In this document: positions 42,568-43,420 of the stretch, in pieces
Layout: each line of letters begins with the position of its first letter
How positions within the stretch are numbered: position 1 is the first letter of the stretch
From: Candidatus Woesearchaeota archaeon
GTDB lineage: Archaea; Nanobdellota; Nanobdellia; Woesearchaeales; DSVV01
Length of the DNA: 43,420 bases
Reading direction: 5' to 3'
NCBI GenBank assembly: GCA_016214075.1
Contig: JACRPI010000032.1
Coordinates: 1-43,420 of the forward strand
The notes under the pieces: model-generated
Database searches by the model: none
Seen by the model: the letters and a program-made list of their open reading frames with translations, nothing else
Told to the model about the DNA's origin: nothing
Translations under genes and position numbers: made by a program

Positions 42568-42634
42568 GTTAGAAATACCCTTGATGATAAAAAAGTGGTA
42601 ACCCAACCGTTGCAAGCAACGGGGTATTTCTAAC
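42568..42634. repeat. Inverted-repeat element D (67 bp)
   Basis: Perfect 13-bp arms GTTAGAAATACCC/GGGTATTTCTAAC (42568-42580/42622-42634) enclose a perfect hairpin CCGTTGC-AA-GCAACGG (42607-42622). The 3' arm overlaps the inner hairpin by one base. The size and arms suggest a MITE-like insertion or a terminator between the convergent VWA and regulator genes. Confidence 0.55.
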
Positions 42635-42662
42635 AAATAAAAAAAGCAGAAGAATGGAAAAA

Positions 42663-43322
42663 TCACTGTTTGTACTTTTTCCATAAATATTCAAACTGAT
42701 TCGAAAAAGTCGTGATAACATGCTTTGATTTTATTCTTATAACAATGATATCTGGCTCATAAATAATGATAAGAACATTATCACCAAAGACAACCCAAAC
42801 AATAGGCATGTAAACTTCTTGAGGCAGCCAAAGTATTTTGACATTAGCTGTTTTCTGAGCATTTTCTAATCTTTTTCTAACTATGCTTGATCTTGTGGAA
42901 AATAATCTAATCGGACAATGTTTAAACCATTTCTGGAACTCGATAGGAAAATATTCTTGAACCTGTAAATTACCAAAACCTTTCCAACATGCTGGTTCCT
43001 CTTTAATAATTTCATTTAGAATAGATTTGTATGCTTTTCTTCCACGATAAATCTCAAATAATTCTTTTTCTTTTACACTTTCATATTTTGCCTGTAGACG
43101 AGGAATAATTGCTGAAAGTTCCTTTTGCATTTCCTGTGCTTTAATCAATTGTTTCTCTTTGAAATCCTCTACTATCTGCTGGAGCTTTTTTGGACTAGTG
43201 GGGAGGAAAAGTCGTTTATTATCTTCGTGGAATACAGTAACTAAGCCTGTTTCTGCTAGTTTATCAAGTGCTTCGTAAACAGACATTGTCATCTCTTCGT
43301 CATCTGCATTTTTGCTCTCCAT
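42663..43322 (-). pseudogene. TrmB-family transcriptional regulator, N-terminally truncated
   Basis: Residues from about 13 onward match the second half of a TrmB winged helix (SVYEALDKLAETGLVTVFHEDNKRLFLPTSP) followed by the usual coiled linker (KKLQQIVEDFKEKQLIKAQEM) and the C-terminal effector part (VFGDNVLIIIYEPDIIVIRI...FEYLWKKYK). TrmB proteins sense sugars or other metabolites and repress or activate transcription. Here the first 30-40 residues of the HTH are missing. The ATG at 43322 lies inside the end of a transposase frame, so the first dozen codons are probably element-derived. It is unlikely to bind DNA normally. The product may still be made. Confidence 0.72.
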
Positions 43323-43420
43323 CTTATGAGATCAAGAAGCTTGTTCTGTCCTAAATGGAGATCAATCTCTGCTGCTTCAGCAGGAGTTTTCCCTTTGAGT
43401 TGTTGATGTGGATTAACAAA
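43289..43420 (-). CDS. Transposase, C-terminal end (partial, DDE/integrase-core type)
   Basis: The minus-strand frame entering from the window edge reads VNPHQQLKGKTPAEAAEIDL then LGQNKLLDLIRW and stops at TGA 43289-43291. The P-H-x-x-L-x-G-K-T-P-A-E-A-A-x-I-x-L and L-G-x-N-K-x-L-D-L-I pattern is the usual C-terminus of archaeal DDE-type transposases. The rest lies outside the window, so the family is not fixed. It overlaps the presumed start of the TrmB frame, consistent with insertion into the TrmB gene. Confidence 0.75.
   Translation of the reverse strand, partial: FVNPHQQLKGKTPAEAAEIDLHLGQNKLLDLIRWRAKMQMTKR

Overview
The window looks like a piece of a DPANN-type archaeal genome, most like Woesearchaeota or Pacearchaeota (moderate confidence). 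The evidence for an archaeon is: TATA boxes about 26 bp before many start codons (leaderless transcripts), an initiator tRNA-Met with a bulge-helix-bulge intron at 37/38, an AglB/STT3 oligosaccharyltransferase, a geranylgeranyl-reductase-family flavoprotein, a TrmB-type regulator, and a secreted protein with the N-terminal GQVTIF-ILG segment common in those lineages.

Layout. 1-1312: end of an IS5-type element inserted into a membrane-protein gene. 1420-1521: intron-containing initiator tRNA-Met. 1566-4467: sugar-nucleotide genes on the minus strand (a DegT-family enzyme with His where the PLP lysine is expected and an N-terminal frameshift; a GT2; a GDP-fucose-synthase-like epimerase). 4501-8160: a large Cys-rich secreted protein split by one in-frame TAA. 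8209-9348: radical SAM enzyme. 9612-10271: RNase HII on the plus strand. 10273-14639: minus-strand operon (methyltransferase, GT2, small membrane protein, GT-C-like protein, DUF2304, GT2). 14712-19831: a second GT-C-like protein, then AglB. 20066-21187: geranylgeranyl-reductase family. Much of this half is plausibly an N-glycan or surface-glycan assembly locus.

21367-33586 is the most unusual part: six co-directional genes for two related TPR proteins, a PP2C phosphatase with a TPR tail, a GT4 glycosyltransferase fused to TPRs and a kinase-like domain, a multi-pass protein with a probable extracellular Ig-like part and proline-rich repeats, and an EF-hand surface protein. The first three share a nearly superimposable C-terminal TPR module and the GT4 fusion has a diverged copy. 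The two TPR proteins and the large membrane protein also share an N-terminal helical block with identical internal spacing. I propose a phospho-regulated surface-assembly or surface-glycosylation system; this is inference.

33900-42457 carries cell-surface genes: a six-PKD secreted protein, an abundant-looking S-layer-like protein, and a large membrane protein with a coiled coil and a VWA domain. These have strong TATA boxes, untranslated leaders and Shine-Dalgarno sites, unlike the leaderless cytosolic genes. 42663-43420 holds a TrmB-like regulator whose N-terminal half-HTH is missing next to the 3' end of a transposase gene. Several intergenic gaps contain multi-hairpin elements; two pairs appear to be related copies.
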